DNA of 64,000 bases from Deferribacteres bacterium (lineage in GTDB: Bacteria; Zhuqueibacterota; Zhuqueibacteria; Zhuqueibacterales; Geothermadaptataceae): positions 192,901-256,900 of the forward strand of contig JACKDE010000006.1 in NCBI GenBank assembly GCA_020633675.1, read 5' to 3'. The first letter of the stretch is position 1. Each line of letters begins with the position of its first letter. Of this stretch, positions 18,804-27,853 are shown piece by piece. The translations under genes were made by a program, and so were the position numbers. A model generated the notes under the pieces. It searched no databases, was not told the DNA's origin, and saw only the letters and a list, made by a program, of their open reading frames with translations.

Positions 18804-18819
18804 TGGCATGATGGTTGGA
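18804..18819 (+). promoter_or_regulatory. Possible sigma-54 promoter of the secreted-protein cluster
   Basis: TGGCATGATGGTTGGA lies in the 311-base spacer between the activator gene and the lipoprotein gene at 18896. It fits TGGCAcG-N4-TTGCa except for T at one -24 position and G for C in the -12 box. The same 14-mer occurs at 13123. The remainder of the spacer (18585-18895) is AT-rich and shows no clear sigma-70 promoter or hairpin. Confidence 0.45.
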
Positions 18820-18895
18820 TAAGGTAGCACTGCAGTCAAAATCTTTACATGCACTGAGCGAGTCATTTTTGACTATACACAAAAAGAGGTAAGCC

Positions 18896-19375
18896 ATGCG
18901 TTTGCATAAAAAGCTGTACAGGGTGGTAACATGGTTTCTAGCGTGCAGCTTTATTGGAAGCTGTGCTGTGCAAAATCGTGTTTTGGTGAAGCCAGATGCT
19001 CCAATGCCGTTAGAAGGAAAAGTTGTGGTCATCCATTGGATGAAGTATGCATATGAATTAACCGATGTATCCATCGACAATAGCAGGTTGAGTGGCATAC
19101 GAAAAGGGATGCCATTTTCCGGGAAACGCAAAATCCCAAAAAAGAACAGCATTCATTTCTTTTACAAACAAAACAGGGAATTGACATTCATACAAGGACG
19201 GCTTTCCATTCCCATGTCTGACATAGATCGTGTCGAATATGACCAGTTTGATCCTGGCAAATCAGTGGCAAATTCCGCGATTGTTGTTGTGGTTGTCACG
19301 ATTGTCACTGTAATCGCTTTTGCAATTGCACTGGCTGATTTTTCCGGCCCAAACTTAAGCGGTATCCAATTCTAG
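18896..19375 (+). CDS. Small lipoprotein, family A, copy 1
   Basis: 159 aa. Signal sequence ends ACSFIGSC, a lipobox-like cleavage site, so a lipoprotein. The mature part has VVVIHWMKYAYELTDVSI, then LSIPMSDIDRVEY, and ends with a strongly hydrophobic segment (IVVVVVTIVTVIAFAIALA, about 130-150). It is paralogous to the gene at 22681-23151, which has VLVVHWNNHTSELTRISI, ILIPVSEIYRFET and a similar C-terminal hydrophobic stretch. The two copies flank four glycine-zipper proteins. The start is supported by AAAAGAGGTAAGCC. I do not know the family; a structural envelope role is a guess. Confidence 0.8.
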   Translation: MRLHKKLYRVVTWFLACSFIGSCAVQNRVLVKPDAPMPLEGKVVVIHWMKYAYELTDVSIDNSRLSGIRKGMPFSGKRKIPKKNSIHFFYKQNRELTFIQGRLSIPMSDIDRVEYDQFDPGKSVANSAIVVVVVTIVTVIAFAIALADFSGPNLSGIQF

Positions 19376-19462
19376 CAGAAAAGGCAAAGCAGTATCCATA
19401 GAGTGAGATCATCTCAGAACGAAGAATTGCAGGACTATAATAGCCAAAAAGGTGTGGGTAAG

Positions 19463-20074
19463 ATGTATCATTTTATTCAAAAAATGTTGTTGCTGTTAGC
19501 TGTGTTCAGCTTTGCGCAGATAGCTTGGTCACAGCAATTGCAGACAGGCTTGCGTGCGCGAGTTTACCTCAAGAGAATGCTCCCAGAGTTTACATCTCAG
19601 CTTGCATGGGATGCAGAAGTTGATCAGTGGCTGATAAAACCGAAAACCATCATTCAAAGTTATGATGGCGATTCGCTTCGGATTCTTCTTCAAATCAGCG
19701 CTATAAAATCGCAGCGTAATTGGGATTCTGCCAAAGGCAAATGGGAGTATGACAAAATCAATGCGGGCACAATGGAATATGCGATTCATCGCCAGGAAAT
19801 TGCAAAAGTGGAAATTTTGCAAAAGACCGTTTCAAATTGGGGTAAAGGAGCACTTGTTGGCAGTATCCTTGGAGGTGGAATCGGTGGGATTATCGGCTCG
19901 CTAATAGAGATGGATTGGTTTGGGGGCATCGGGGAAGGAGCGAATTCTGAGCCTATTAGGCTCACAGCACCATGCGCCGTCCTGGGCTTAGCGACCGGCT
20001 TTTTTATTGGCGCTGGAGTCGGGGCGAGCCATAAAACAGATGTTTGGCGCGACGTGTTTGCAGAAAGCAGGTAA
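19463..20074 (+). CDS. Secreted glycine-zipper protein, family B, copy 1
   Basis: 203 aa from the ATG at 19463, chosen because the signal peptide (MYHFIQKMLLLLAVFSFAQIAWSQ) begins there; a longer frame from 19403 adds a hydrophilic lead. The mature region starts LQTGLRARVYLKRMLPEF and has the family pattern of a basic VYL strand, LIKPKT, YDGDSLRI and AIHRQEIAKVEI. It ends in a glycine-zipper membrane hairpin (GALVGSILGGGIGGIIGSL and a second GLATGFFIGAGVGA). The first part resembles small Sm-like beta-barrels seen before glycine zippers in other envelope proteins; this is my inference. Paralogues follow at 20151, 21363 and 22029. Confidence 0.75.
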   Translation: MYHFIQKMLLLLAVFSFAQIAWSQQLQTGLRARVYLKRMLPEFTSQLAWDAEVDQWLIKPKTIIQSYDGDSLRILLQISAIKSQRNWDSAKGKWEYDKINAGTMEYAIHRQEIAKVEILQKTVSNWGKGALVGSILGGGIGGIIGSLIEMDWFGGIGEGANSEPIRLTAPCAVLGLATGFFIGAGVGASHKTDVWRDVFAESR

Positions 20075-20150
20075 TATGCAAATCACGAATGCTTTTTATG
20101 CTCAGCTTTCCTGCACAAATACAAGTCATTGATAGGAAAGGAGATCGACC

Positions 20151-21278
20151 ATGTTTCGTTTCACTCTAAATACAATGCTGGTGCTGTTTGTACTCGGCGG
20201 CGCGCATGTTGTAAAATCACAGGACTTGCAAAAAGGCCAAGAAAATCAAGTAAGAGTCTATCTCAAGCGTGCTCTTCCGGAACTGGAAACGCAACTAATA
20301 CAAGAGCGCAAATATGGCTATTGGCTGATCAAGCACAAAACATTGGTTCAAAGCTTTGAAAACGATACTCTCAGAATCAAATTTTTAGCAGATGATGTAT
20401 ATCGCGAATCAAATCCGAATGCGCAGCACTGGAAAACCGCTGATCTGGAGAAAGGGGAGCAGGTGTGGCCGATCCATCGCAACGAAATCGCTAAAATGGA
20501 AATCAAAACCGGAAATCGATCTAGCCTGAATGCCGGGGCCATGCTCGGCGGCATGGCCGGAGCTGCAGTAGGGAAAGGTATTCAGGCAGGCGAGTATGAC
20601 GGTTGGGACGGCTGGCTTTTGATTACTGTACCGATTGGGTGCATGGTGGGAGGTATTATTGGAACAAAAATAAAACAGGAGTCTTGGCTGGATGTTCCAT
20701 TGGAAAAAAACGAGATGCGCAAGGTATTATCGCCTTATTCAAAAGTTCTGCAAAAAAACCACAAAGTGCGAGTCTATCTTAGGAACGCTATTCCGGAACT
20801 GGAGACGCAAATAAAGCAGGAACGCAAATCTGGTTATTGGTTGCTCAAGCCAAAGGCCCAAATCCTGGACTTTGTCGACAACAGACTCACAATCGAATTT
20901 TTGTCCAAAGATGTATATCGGGACTCGGATCCGAATTCGCAGCCCTTTGAGACCGCTGCTCGTGAGAAAAGCGAGCAGGAATGGCCGATCCATCGCAATG
21001 AAATCGCTAAAGTGGAAGTCAAAACCGGAGATCGATCGAACTTTATTGCGGGCGCTTTGCTTGGCAGCATTCTTGGAGCTGGGACAGGTGCCACACTTGG
21101 AGTGCTCACGACTGATGAATATTCCGATGATAGGGCTATTGCCACAGGATTTGGCGCAATAGGTGGCTTTGCTGGTGGTTTTGCTCTTGGCGGCATAATC
21201 GGTGGGAGCATGAAAACTGAAAAGTGGCTGCAAATGCCGCTTGATCAAATCCAAGTGCACATCACCATATCGCATTAA
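20151..21278 (+). CDS. Secreted glycine-zipper protein, family B, internally duplicated
   Basis: 375 aa with a signal peptide ending HVVKSQ. It holds two complete copies of the family B unit. The first starts VRVYLKRALPELETQ, the second VRVYLRNAIPELETQ 172 residues later. Each continues with GYWLxK, an IHRNEIAK segment and a glycine zipper (MLGGMAGAAVG; LLGSILGAGTGATLG plus GGFALGGIIGG). The two DNA copies sit exactly 516 bases apart and remain close in sequence, so the duplication is fairly recent. The start has GGAAAGGAG before ATG 20151. The zipper suggests insertion in the outer membrane or oligomerisation. Function unknown. Confidence 0.8.
   Translation: MFRFTLNTMLVLFVLGGAHVVKSQDLQKGQENQVRVYLKRALPELETQLIQERKYGYWLIKHKTLVQSFENDTLRIKFLADDVYRESNPNAQHWKTADLEKGEQVWPIHRNEIAKMEIKTGNRSSLNAGAMLGGMAGAAVGKGIQAGEYDGWDGWLLITVPIGCMVGGIIGTKIKQESWLDVPLEKNEMRKVLSPYSKVLQKNHKVRVYLRNAIPELETQIKQERKSGYWLLKPKAQILDFVDNRLTIEFLSKDVYRDSDPNSQPFETAAREKSEQEWPIHRNEIAKVEVKTGDRSNFIAGALLGSILGAGTGATLGVLTTDEYSDDRAIATGFGAIGGFAGGFALGGIIGGSMKTEKWLQMPLDQIQVHITISH
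20254..21026 (+). repeat. Intragenic direct repeat, 516-base period
   Basis: 20254-20510 is repeated in frame at 20770-21026. Both begin GAGTCTATCT and both contain GATCCATCGCAAyGAAATCG (20471 and 20987). The offset is 516 bases at each landmark. The repeat gives the two-unit protein described for 20151-21278. Confidence 0.8.
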
Positions 21279-21362
21279 ACAAAGAAAGAACGCAAATTTT
21301 TGCTAACCGATTGCTGCGCAACTCAATCTGACAGGGTATCGCCAATCCAGAAGGAAATTGCC

Positions 21363-21983
21363 ATGATGCGCTATGTTTCTGGAATTCTGTTTTTGCTGTG
21401 TGTTTTGAGCAGTCATCAAGCAGCCTTTTCACAAATCCTGCAAAAAGGCCAGCAAGTTCGCGTTTATCTCAACAAGTCACTTCTGGAGCATGAAGCGCTG
21501 GTCAAGAAGGTGCCGGGAAACAATCTTTGGCTTATCAAATCGAAAACAGAATATATGAGTTATGATGGCGATACACTAAAGGTCTCTTTTCAATCCGATC
21601 AAATGTTTGAGTACAGAGATTCTGTCTCCGGTCGCTGGGAAAGCTATCGTCGGGATGTAGACAGTGCACAACTTGCAATTCATCAAGATGATATTGCAAA
21701 AATAGAAATGAGGATTAGAAAGGGTTCGAACGCTCGCTATGGAGCGGCCATCGGTATGATATTTGGCGGCGGTGCGGGTGCCGTTCTGAGTGCCAGCAGA
21801 AGCAGGGGATGGGATGCATTTGCGGTATTTGATATAGCAATCGGGGCAACAGTTGGCTCTGCGGTTGGTTACCTGATTGGCTCTTTCAGCAAGGCCGAAA
21901 TTTGGCAAGAGATGCCCTTACAGCAATTGCATAGCGATGGGAATATCTCAGGCATGTTACCGCCAATATTGAGCACAAAATAA
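21363..21983 (+). CDS. Secreted glycine-zipper protein, family B, copy 3
   Basis: 206 aa from the ATG at 21363 (AGAAGGAAATTGCC upstream; a second ATG follows at once). The frame extends upstream to 21300 but without a signal sequence at its front. Signal peptide ends QAAFSQ, then ILQKGQQVRVYLNKSLLEH, LIKSKTEYMSYDGDTLKVSF, LAIHQDDIAKIEM and a glycine zipper (GMIFGGGAGAVLSA, GATVGSAVGYLIG). Same architecture as its neighbours, single unit. Distance of 84 bases from the previous gene fits one transcript. Confidence 0.78.
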   Translation: MMRYVSGILFLLCVLSSHQAAFSQILQKGQQVRVYLNKSLLEHEALVKKVPGNNLWLIKSKTEYMSYDGDTLKVSFQSDQMFEYRDSVSGRWESYRRDVDSAQLAIHQDDIAKIEMRIRKGSNARYGAAIGMIFGGGAGAVLSASRSRGWDAFAVFDIAIGATVGSAVGYLIGSFSKAEIWQEMPLQQLHSDGNISGMLPPILSTK

Positions 21984-22028
21984 TGCTTTTAAGGGCCAGG
22001 GTGGATATTTTTAGAAAAGGAGAATGCC

Positions 22029-22625
22029 ATGTCACGTCTCATACTGAATACATTGGTCATGCTGTATTTATTCGGCAGCACGCATGTCGTGAAATCGCAG
22101 GACTTACAAAAAGGCCAGCAGGTCCGCGTCTACCTCAACAAGCAGCTTCCAGGTCTTGAAGATTTGGTCAAGAAGGTACCTGAAAGGAATCTTTGGCGAA
22201 CCAAATCAAAAATACAGTTTCAAAGCTATGATGGCGATACGCTTCGCATCGCTGTTTATACGAGCACGGAAAATACGCACCGTGCTTGGGACCCAGCCTT
22301 GCTCAAATGGAAGCTTGTTCATACAGAATCCAAATTCCAACAAAATGCTGCTATTCATAGAGATTTTGTTGACCGGCTCGAAATCAAAACCGGCTCGAAA
22401 TCGCTTGTTTTACCTGGCGTGCTCATTGGTGGTATGGTCGGTATTGCGACTGGTGCAATGTTTGTGACGGATGAAGGTGATTGGGATTTCTCGCCTGTTT
22501 ATGTACCGTTTGGCGCAGCAATCGGCTTTATTGCCGGTGGCGTAATCGGCGCTTCCATGCATACGGAAAAGTGGCAAGAGATTCCATTGCAGCAATTGCA
22601 AAGCGATAGCATGAGCTCAAGATAG
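22029..22625 (+). CDS. Secreted glycine-zipper protein, family B, copy 4
   Basis: 198 aa. Signal peptide ends HVVKSQ, nearly identical to that of the duplicated paralogue, then DLQKGQQVRVYLNKQLPGL, TKSKIQFQSYDGDTLRIAV, AAIHRDFVDRLEIKTG and a glycine zipper (GVLIGGMVGIATGA, GAAIGFIAGGVIGA). Strong ribosome site AAAAGGAGAATGCC before ATG 22029. Signal-peptide identity with 20151 against a more diverged body suggests gene conversion or recent duplication of the 5' end. Confidence 0.78.
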   Translation: MSRLILNTLVMLYLFGSTHVVKSQDLQKGQQVRVYLNKQLPGLEDLVKKVPERNLWRTKSKIQFQSYDGDTLRIAVYTSTENTHRAWDPALLKWKLVHTESKFQQNAAIHRDFVDRLEIKTGSKSLVLPGVLIGGMVGIATGAMFVTDEGDWDFSPVYVPFGAAIGFIAGGVIGASMHTEKWQEIPLQQLQSDSMSSR

Positions 22626-22680
22626 CAGACCAATTCACACCAACACGGTATTTTAATGATTCTCAAAAAGGTCGGCTGTC

Positions 22681-23151
22681 ATGTGTTACAAGCAAAAGCT
22701 ATTCAAGCGGATAGCATGGTTAACAGCGAGCAGCTTCATGTGGAGTTGCGCCGGCTACAAGTCAGTATTGATTCACCCGGATGATCTTGCCTCCCAGGGA
22801 AATAGGGTGCTTGTTGTCCATTGGAACAACCATACCAGCGAACTGACCCGGATATCTATTCAAAACGGCATTTTGAAAGGTACCGTGGTCCCACAACAGC
22901 AACATTTGAAGGGCAGGACGATTCATGCTTATATTGACATGTCGGTATCGGACCATTTCAAAACAGGCCAAATACTGATTCCTGTTAGCGAAATCTATCG
23001 TTTCGAAACCTTTGAATTGGATGAAAGCAAAACGCTCATGTATACGATGCTGGCCATTGGAGTTGTGACAACGATTTTCGCGATTTTATTGGCAAACTAT
23101 GAATTTGGTGTTGCTTTACCAGCCATTGATTTTGAAAGTCCATGGGATTGA
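22681..23151 (+). CDS. Small lipoprotein, family A, copy 2
   Basis: 156 aa, lipobox region ASSFMWSC. Paralogue of 18896-19375: VLVVHWNNHTSELTRISI, a middle GRTIHAYIDM and ILIPVSEIYRFETFEL, then a C-terminal hydrophobic segment (MLAIGVVTTIFAILLA). It closes the cluster so the order is A-B-BB-B-B-A. An AAAAAGGTC element lies 10 bases before the ATG. Probably exported with the rest and perhaps forms an envelope complex with the family B proteins. No known domain recognised. Confidence 0.78.
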   Translation: MCYKQKLFKRIAWLTASSFMWSCAGYKSVLIHPDDLASQGNRVLVVHWNNHTSELTRISIQNGILKGTVVPQQQHLKGRTIHAYIDMSVSDHFKTGQILIPVSEIYRFETFELDESKTLMYTMLAIGVVTTIFAILLANYEFGVALPAIDFESPWD

Positions 23152-23527
23152 AATTCTTAGCCGGCAAATACGAAATTGGTGTGCAAAAAGGTTTGCGCAG
23201 ATTATAAGCAAATATGAATGGAGATGGATACACTATTTTACATTTCTTTACTTAAACTGCTTGCTTTTGAATAAAGAATTCTTATCATAAAAATTGTGGG
23301 GAGTATGGCCTTCAGCCAAGGGTATTTAAATCTGAAACCAGAATTTCCCCAGCCTCTGTGCAACCTGAAACTTGATTCTATTCCGCGATCACAACCCCAT
23401 TTTTTCCCCATTTCGATTGTGTCATCTCTATAATGTTCTGCATGTTTTAAACCAGCATCATCATGACGAGCTTTTAAGACAGGTTTTGCTTGTGCTTGTT
23501 CGCTTGGAGATGATGAAAGGCGGGGCA
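23152..23527. other. Intergenic region before the second sigma-54 activator
   Basis: 376 bases without a supported gene. An in-frame reading upstream of the activator (to 23372) lacks a plausible N-terminus. A TGGGGA/TCCCCA pair about 45 bases apart is visible near 23296-23354 but is weak. No clear promoter recognised. Confidence 0.4.
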
Positions 23528-24562
23528 ATGGAACAAAGCGACGGTCAGATTCCAAACAGAAGCCACCCAAAAATTCAACCACCTCCACATTGCTTTAACG
23601 GCGCGAAAATCGTCGGCAAACATCCGAGAATGCTTGAGCTGCTTGAACTGGTCGAGCAGGTTGCGGATACCGATGCCACGGTATTGATTGTCGGTGAGAC
23701 CGGCACGGGCAAAGAGCTTATCGCCAATGCGTTGCATCAAAAAAGCAACCGCTGGGGCAAGCCATTTGTGCCGGTAAACTGTGCCGCATTGCCGGAGCAT
23801 CTGCTGGAGTCGGAGCTATTTGGGCATGTTCGTGGTGCCTACACTGGCGCTGTCGAAGACAAGCCGGGCTGGTTTGAGTGTGCTGATCAGGGCACGATTT
23901 TTCTGGATGAAATCAATGACATGCCGTTGCCTCTGCAACTGCGACTGCTGCGGATTTTGCAATCCAACTGCTATTCGCGCGTCGGCAGCCGGCAAATCAG
24001 GCATTGCAATGTGCGTGTGGTTGCGGCGGCCAACCGGGATATCCGTCAGCTTGTTGCAGCAGGCCACTTTCGGGAGGAACTCTACTTCCGCTTGAACCTG
24101 ATCGAATTGCACATTCCGCCATTGCGGGAGCGTAAAAGTGATATACCCATGCTGGCGAGCTACTTTCTACACCTGTTTGGCAAAAAGCACCAAAAACAGC
24201 AACTGCACCTCTCGCGAGCGGCCAAAAAGCTTCTGCTCGCCCACGACTATTCCGGCAATGTCCGCGAGCTGGAAAATATCGTGCACGGGGCTATTTTATT
24301 GGCTAAAGAGCATGTAATCCAACCGTGCCATTTGCCGGTGCATGTTCACCGCCATCAAGTCTGCAACAATGGCAAGTGGCTTCCCTTCCAAATGGCCAAA
24401 AAGCGCAACATCGAGCAATTCGAGACAGATTATCTCTGCAATTGCCTGCGCGCTTCCCACGGCAATATCACACAGGCGGCGCAAATGGCAGGCCTGCATG
24501 TCTCCAATTTCCACCACAAAATGAAACAACACCACATCAACGCCGCCACCTTCAAAGCATAG
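23528..24562 (+). CDS. Minimal sigma-54-dependent activator without a sensor domain
   Basis: 344 aa from ATG 23528, preceded by AAAGGCGGGGCA. Only a 25-residue lead precedes the AAA+ domain, as in PspF. Walker A is GETGTGKE (56-63). The sigma-54 loop is GAYTGA (103-108), a tolerated variant of GAFTGA. Walker B is IFLDEI. The Fis-type helix-turn-helix is at the C-terminus (HGNITQAAQMAGLHVSNFHHKM). With no sensor domain, activity must be set by expression or by a partner protein. It sits directly upstream of the AT-rich three-gene island and is the obvious candidate regulator of it; a weak -24/-12-like sequence lies in between. Confidence 0.9.
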   Translation: MEQSDGQIPNRSHPKIQPPPHCFNGAKIVGKHPRMLELLELVEQVADTDATVLIVGETGTGKELIANALHQKSNRWGKPFVPVNCAALPEHLLESELFGHVRGAYTGAVEDKPGWFECADQGTIFLDEINDMPLPLQLRLLRILQSNCYSRVGSRQIRHCNVRVVAAANRDIRQLVAAGHFREELYFRLNLIELHIPPLRERKSDIPMLASYFLHLFGKKHQKQQLHLSRAAKKLLLAHDYSGNVRELENIVHGAILLAKEHVIQPCHLPVHVHRHQVCNNGKWLPFQMAKKRNIEQFETDYLCNCLRASHGNITQAAQMAGLHVSNFHHKMKQHHINAATFKA

Positions 24563-24645
24563 CGAAGAATACAATTTTTTGTAAAGTACGCTATGGCGTC
24601 AATGCTATTGCAGCGTTGTAATGGATTTTTAAAAACTGTTTTGGG

Positions 24646-24720
24646 TATAATAAAAACAAATTGTTAAATACACAACTGAATGTCTGTATTTATTTGGATA
24701 TTGGTGGAATGAATGTTGTT
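24646..24720 (+). promoter_or_regulatory. Promoter region of the AT-rich island
   Basis: Two candidates in the 206-base spacer. A perfect TATAAT at 24646-24651 has only a poor -35 (TGGATT, 18 bases upstream). TGGAATGAATGTTGTT at 24705-24720 resembles a sigma-54 element (TGG-A-G-N4-TTG-T) but has GT instead of GC at -12. The gene starts at 24769 after AAGAGGAGACAGAAA. Confidence 0.35.
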
Positions 24721-24768
24721 GTGTAGCACAATGAATCTCTTTAGCATCTTAACAAGAGGAGACAGAAA

Positions 24769-27135
24769 ATGAAGAATAAATGGATTGAAATGTTGGAGGA
24801 AAATGAGTTTCAAGCATTAGGACTTGGAGACTTATATCGTCCACCTGATCCCGCAACTATTCCTAAATGCACAACTCCAAAACCTGCTAATGAAATGCCT
24901 GATTCAATTCATTTTAAATCCCATGTAATTATGGATGGGATGCCGTCTATCCGTGCATTTCCATCAAATCAGTTAAGTCGTACTGTTTCTTCAAGTGTTC
25001 CCTCATTTCAAGCCACTACGCAACCAACTGGGACGAGTGGTGGTGCAAGTTCACAAGCAACTCAAGTAACAGAGTTCCAATTTTTACCCTGTACAAAACT
25101 TGGGAGTAATTTCCCCTGCCATTTAGAACCTCATCCACGTGCCTTCGTTGAGTACATGTTTGGTTTGCAGTTAGGCTATCGTCAATCTTGGACTTTTCTT
25201 GGATACACTTTAGGTGATCTTATCAACTCCATTTCCCTACCACCAAGCAGTAAAACCAAAATTGAAACCTTTACGTGGGATCGGCATACACGTCACGAAG
25301 AAACTGAACTTTCTGAAGATACAGAAACATCATCTGAGTACAACACTACAAATCGTGATACGCAAGAAATATTAAAAGAGGTAACAAAAACATCTTCTTC
25401 AAATGTTAGTGGGGGAATAAATCTTAATCTCAAAGTTGTAAAAATTGGTGCAAGTGGTAGTGCACAAAATACTGTAACAAGTCATAATAAAAGAACATCT
25501 AGTCACATATCAGAAGTCACATCAAAAGCAGCCCAAAAGTACAAAAGTACGCGCAAAATGAAAGTCAGTGAAAGTGAAGAATATGGATCTGAAACAAGGA
25601 TCACAAAAGAGATAGAAAATACAAATCGTGGCTATGCTGTAACATATCAATTCTATGAAATTTTGCGAAATTACAAACTCGACCTTTATTTAGAAAATGT
25701 TATTCCGGTCATCTATATCCCTTATAGTATTCCAGAAATCAACCTCAATTTCATCAGATGTTACGAAGGAACCATTAAGAAATATTTGCTTGATAAAAGC
25801 TTTCTATCTGCCTTTAACTCAATTAGAAGATATAGGTGCTTCACTGAAACGAAAACGGCGGAAGTAGATGATGCTTTTAAAGCGATTGCTTCAGCTATCT
25901 TAGAACAGTATGACACATGGGCAAATTCGGGTTTTCCATTAGGAGAAGCACAAGAATTGGATTGGCTACCTTATATGCCAAATAGTGTACTTACAAAAAT
26001 AAGAGACGAATGGTTAACCACGGCTATTAATACATTGAGGAATGAGGCCGCTAGCAATCCCCATCAAGCTTTAACAATTTTTATCCAATCATGGGTGGAT
26101 TATCGTCAATCCCTAAATGCTAGCCAGCGATATGTGACACGGTTTATAGATTTTTTGGAAGATTTGAACACTTATAAGCGTCTCACAGAATGGTATGAAG
26201 AGATTTCCAAACAAGAAAAACCTACTATAGAGGAAACGGAAAGAGACCGTCATATTGACGATTTGATCTGCCATCTGAATGAAAACAAACTTTATTATTT
26301 GCATAAAATTTGGGCAAAAGAAGATGCTGGCGAAAGATATATTAGATTTGAAATGTATAATCCAATTTATGGGATATCCCTAAATGATTTAGTTGATCCT
26401 GAACCGCTTGGATTTTTTGGAAATATGGGTGCCTTTACATTGAGGTTAGATGTTCCTTCTGAGGATGACTTAAGGAGGTATATTGCATTCCAGTGGAGTA
26501 ATTGGGTTAAATCGGGTGGCGAACTTGCAAAGAGATTTTCACCGGAGTTTATTTTTGAGGATTATCTAGGTCTGATAGAAGCTACTGAAAATGAAAGTAA
26601 GACTGCTGGTGGCAACAAGATAAAAGAAGATGAACTTGTTTTTAGATTTCCATTGAACATAGGTCAAATTCTTGCAAATGCTGCACTATATGAAAAAAAG
26701 TCACAAAAGAACTGGGTAGCTGAAGAGCCTACAGAAAGAGAAAAATATACAGTCGAGTGGATAGGAAGAGATAATTTTATTTCCGGGTTTGATCATGAAT
26801 TATTTTTCGTTTCTCTCTATAGGGCATTGGCTGAGGGCATGAAAGAACTCGGAAAAGATGTAAATTCGTCCCAAATTATAACCACACCAACGACAGGAAT
26901 TTTCTGTGAGAGTATGTTAGGTGAATGTTCTGCGTGTGAGCCATTCATTAGAAAACATCGTGATTATGACCTTCTGAGCAAAAAGCAAGACGTTAAGAAA
27001 CAGAAGCTCGAAAATAAGCATTTGAAGGCAAGATTGGATGATAAAAATTACTATGAGCCAGATAAGCAGCCGAGTCCAGTGATAACTGCTAATATCAAAT
27101 TGCATAAAGATGGTGATCAAGAAGACGATGAATAA
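24769..27135 (+). CDS. Large AT-rich hypothetical protein with Ser/Thr/Glu-rich central segment
   Basis: 788 aa, no signal peptide. Residues 1-110 are Pro/Ser/Thr-rich. A segment GYTLGDLINSISLPPSSKTKIETFTWDRHTR (read in parts) at about 145-175 precedes a low-complexity, polar stretch to about 290 (TELSEDTETSSEYNTTNRD, then SGGINLNLKVVKIGASGS). Then comes YAVTYQFYEILRNYKLDL with a hydrophobic VIPVIYIPY. Near the C-terminus FCESMLGECSACEPFI is Cys-rich, and the tail is highly charged. From memory, large unnamed proteins in other bacteria share the LGxLL...PPxxKxxIxxxxW and ESxLGECxxCE landmarks, but no function is known to me. Base composition is much AT-richer than the flanking genes, indicating transfer. 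First of three genes. Confidence 0.75.
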   Translation: MKNKWIEMLEENEFQALGLGDLYRPPDPATIPKCTTPKPANEMPDSIHFKSHVIMDGMPSIRAFPSNQLSRTVSSSVPSFQATTQPTGTSGGASSQATQVTEFQFLPCTKLGSNFPCHLEPHPRAFVEYMFGLQLGYRQSWTFLGYTLGDLINSISLPPSSKTKIETFTWDRHTRHEETELSEDTETSSEYNTTNRDTQEILKEVTKTSSSNVSGGINLNLKVVKIGASGSAQNTVTSHNKRTSSHISEVTSKAAQKYKSTRKMKVSESEEYGSETRITKEIENTNRGYAVTYQFYEILRNYKLDLYLENVIPVIYIPYSIPEINLNFIRCYEGTIKKYLLDKSFLSAFNSIRRYRCFTETKTAEVDDAFKAIASAILEQYDTWANSGFPLGEAQELDWLPYMPNSVLTKIRDEWLTTAINTLRNEAASNPHQALTIFIQSWVDYRQSLNASQRYVTRFIDFLEDLNTYKRLTEWYEEISKQEKPTIEETERDRHIDDLICHLNENKLYYLHKIWAKEDAGERYIRFEMYNPIYGISLNDLVDPEPLGFFGNMGAFTLRLDVPSEDDLRRYIAFQWSNWVKSGGELAKRFSPEFIFEDYLGLIEATENESKTAGGNKIKEDELVFRFPLNIGQILANAALYEKKSQKNWVAEEPTEREKYTVEWIGRDNFISGFDHELFFVSLYRALAEGMKELGKDVNSSQIITTPTTGIFCESMLGECSACEPFIRKHRDYDLLSKKQDVKKQKLENKHLKARLDDKNYYEPDKQPSPVITANIKLHKDGDQEDDE

Positions 27136-27209
27136 AAAATTTACATCGATTTAATAAAATCTGGACACCGAAATCTCTTAATAGCATGTTATTCTGTAGG
27201 AGGAATTTC

Positions 27210-27836
27210 ATGGCAAATAAGAAGTTTGATGAAAAGGAAATGGGAATTTCACCCGATGATAAACCTATCAATGACAAGAAATTCTTGGATCCTTCTCAAA
27301 AGAAATCACCTATTCCAACTCCACCAAAGTTAGGAATTGGTTATCAAGGCCTCACAGAATGGAAAAAAGATGTTGAAGATGGGTATGGAAAAAGATATCG
27401 TGGGGGAATCTGGTACTGGAAGCCAAATGATACTGACCCTGACTATGTTTTTTATATTTATGATGAGTGGACTCGTGCGTGTTTATCTGAACCTTATAGA
27501 GGAGAAATCAAAATTTACTTCATTCCAATGCGTGAATTTCCTGTAGAGAGTTTTTTTCATTATCTTGTCCAAAAGAAAGGAGAAGGATATCCGATTGATT
27601 CAGGTAAATTTAAGGAATTGCAGGCAGAAGCAGAAAAACTTAAAAATAATTATGATGAGCTTCGCAGGGTTTATAAATCCTATATTAGGAAAGCTGAAAG
27701 GATTGAAAAAGAGCAAGGCCAGCAAATTCAACGTGAATTTCATCCAGAATATATGGATGCAGTGTTTGAAGCTGATTATCGTGAGTTTGTACGAATAGGT
27801 ATGATACTTGTAACATTAAGTGCGCAAGGACCATAG
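27210..27836 (+). CDS. Hypothetical protein of the AT-rich island
   Basis: 208 aa from ATG 27210, set by AGGAGG six bases upstream; the frame extends to 27186 without support. No signal peptide or membrane segment. The N-terminus is charged and Pro-rich. A central aromatic region (GGIWYWKPNDTDPDYVFYIYDEW) is followed by a likely coiled coil at about 130-175 (ELQAEAEKLKNNYDELRRVY). AT-rich like its neighbours, 74 bases after the 788-aa gene, same strand, so probably one transcript. I do not recognise it. Confidence 0.7.
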   Translation: MANKKFDEKEMGISPDDKPINDKKFLDPSQKKSPIPTPPKLGIGYQGLTEWKKDVEDGYGKRYRGGIWYWKPNDTDPDYVFYIYDEWTRACLSEPYRGEIKIYFIPMREFPVESFFHYLVQKKGEGYPIDSGKFKELQAEAEKLKNNYDELRRVYKSYIRKAERIEKEQGQQIQREFHPEYMDAVFEADYREFVRIGMILVTLSAQGP

Positions 27837-27853
27837 CCACATAATTTGATTTA

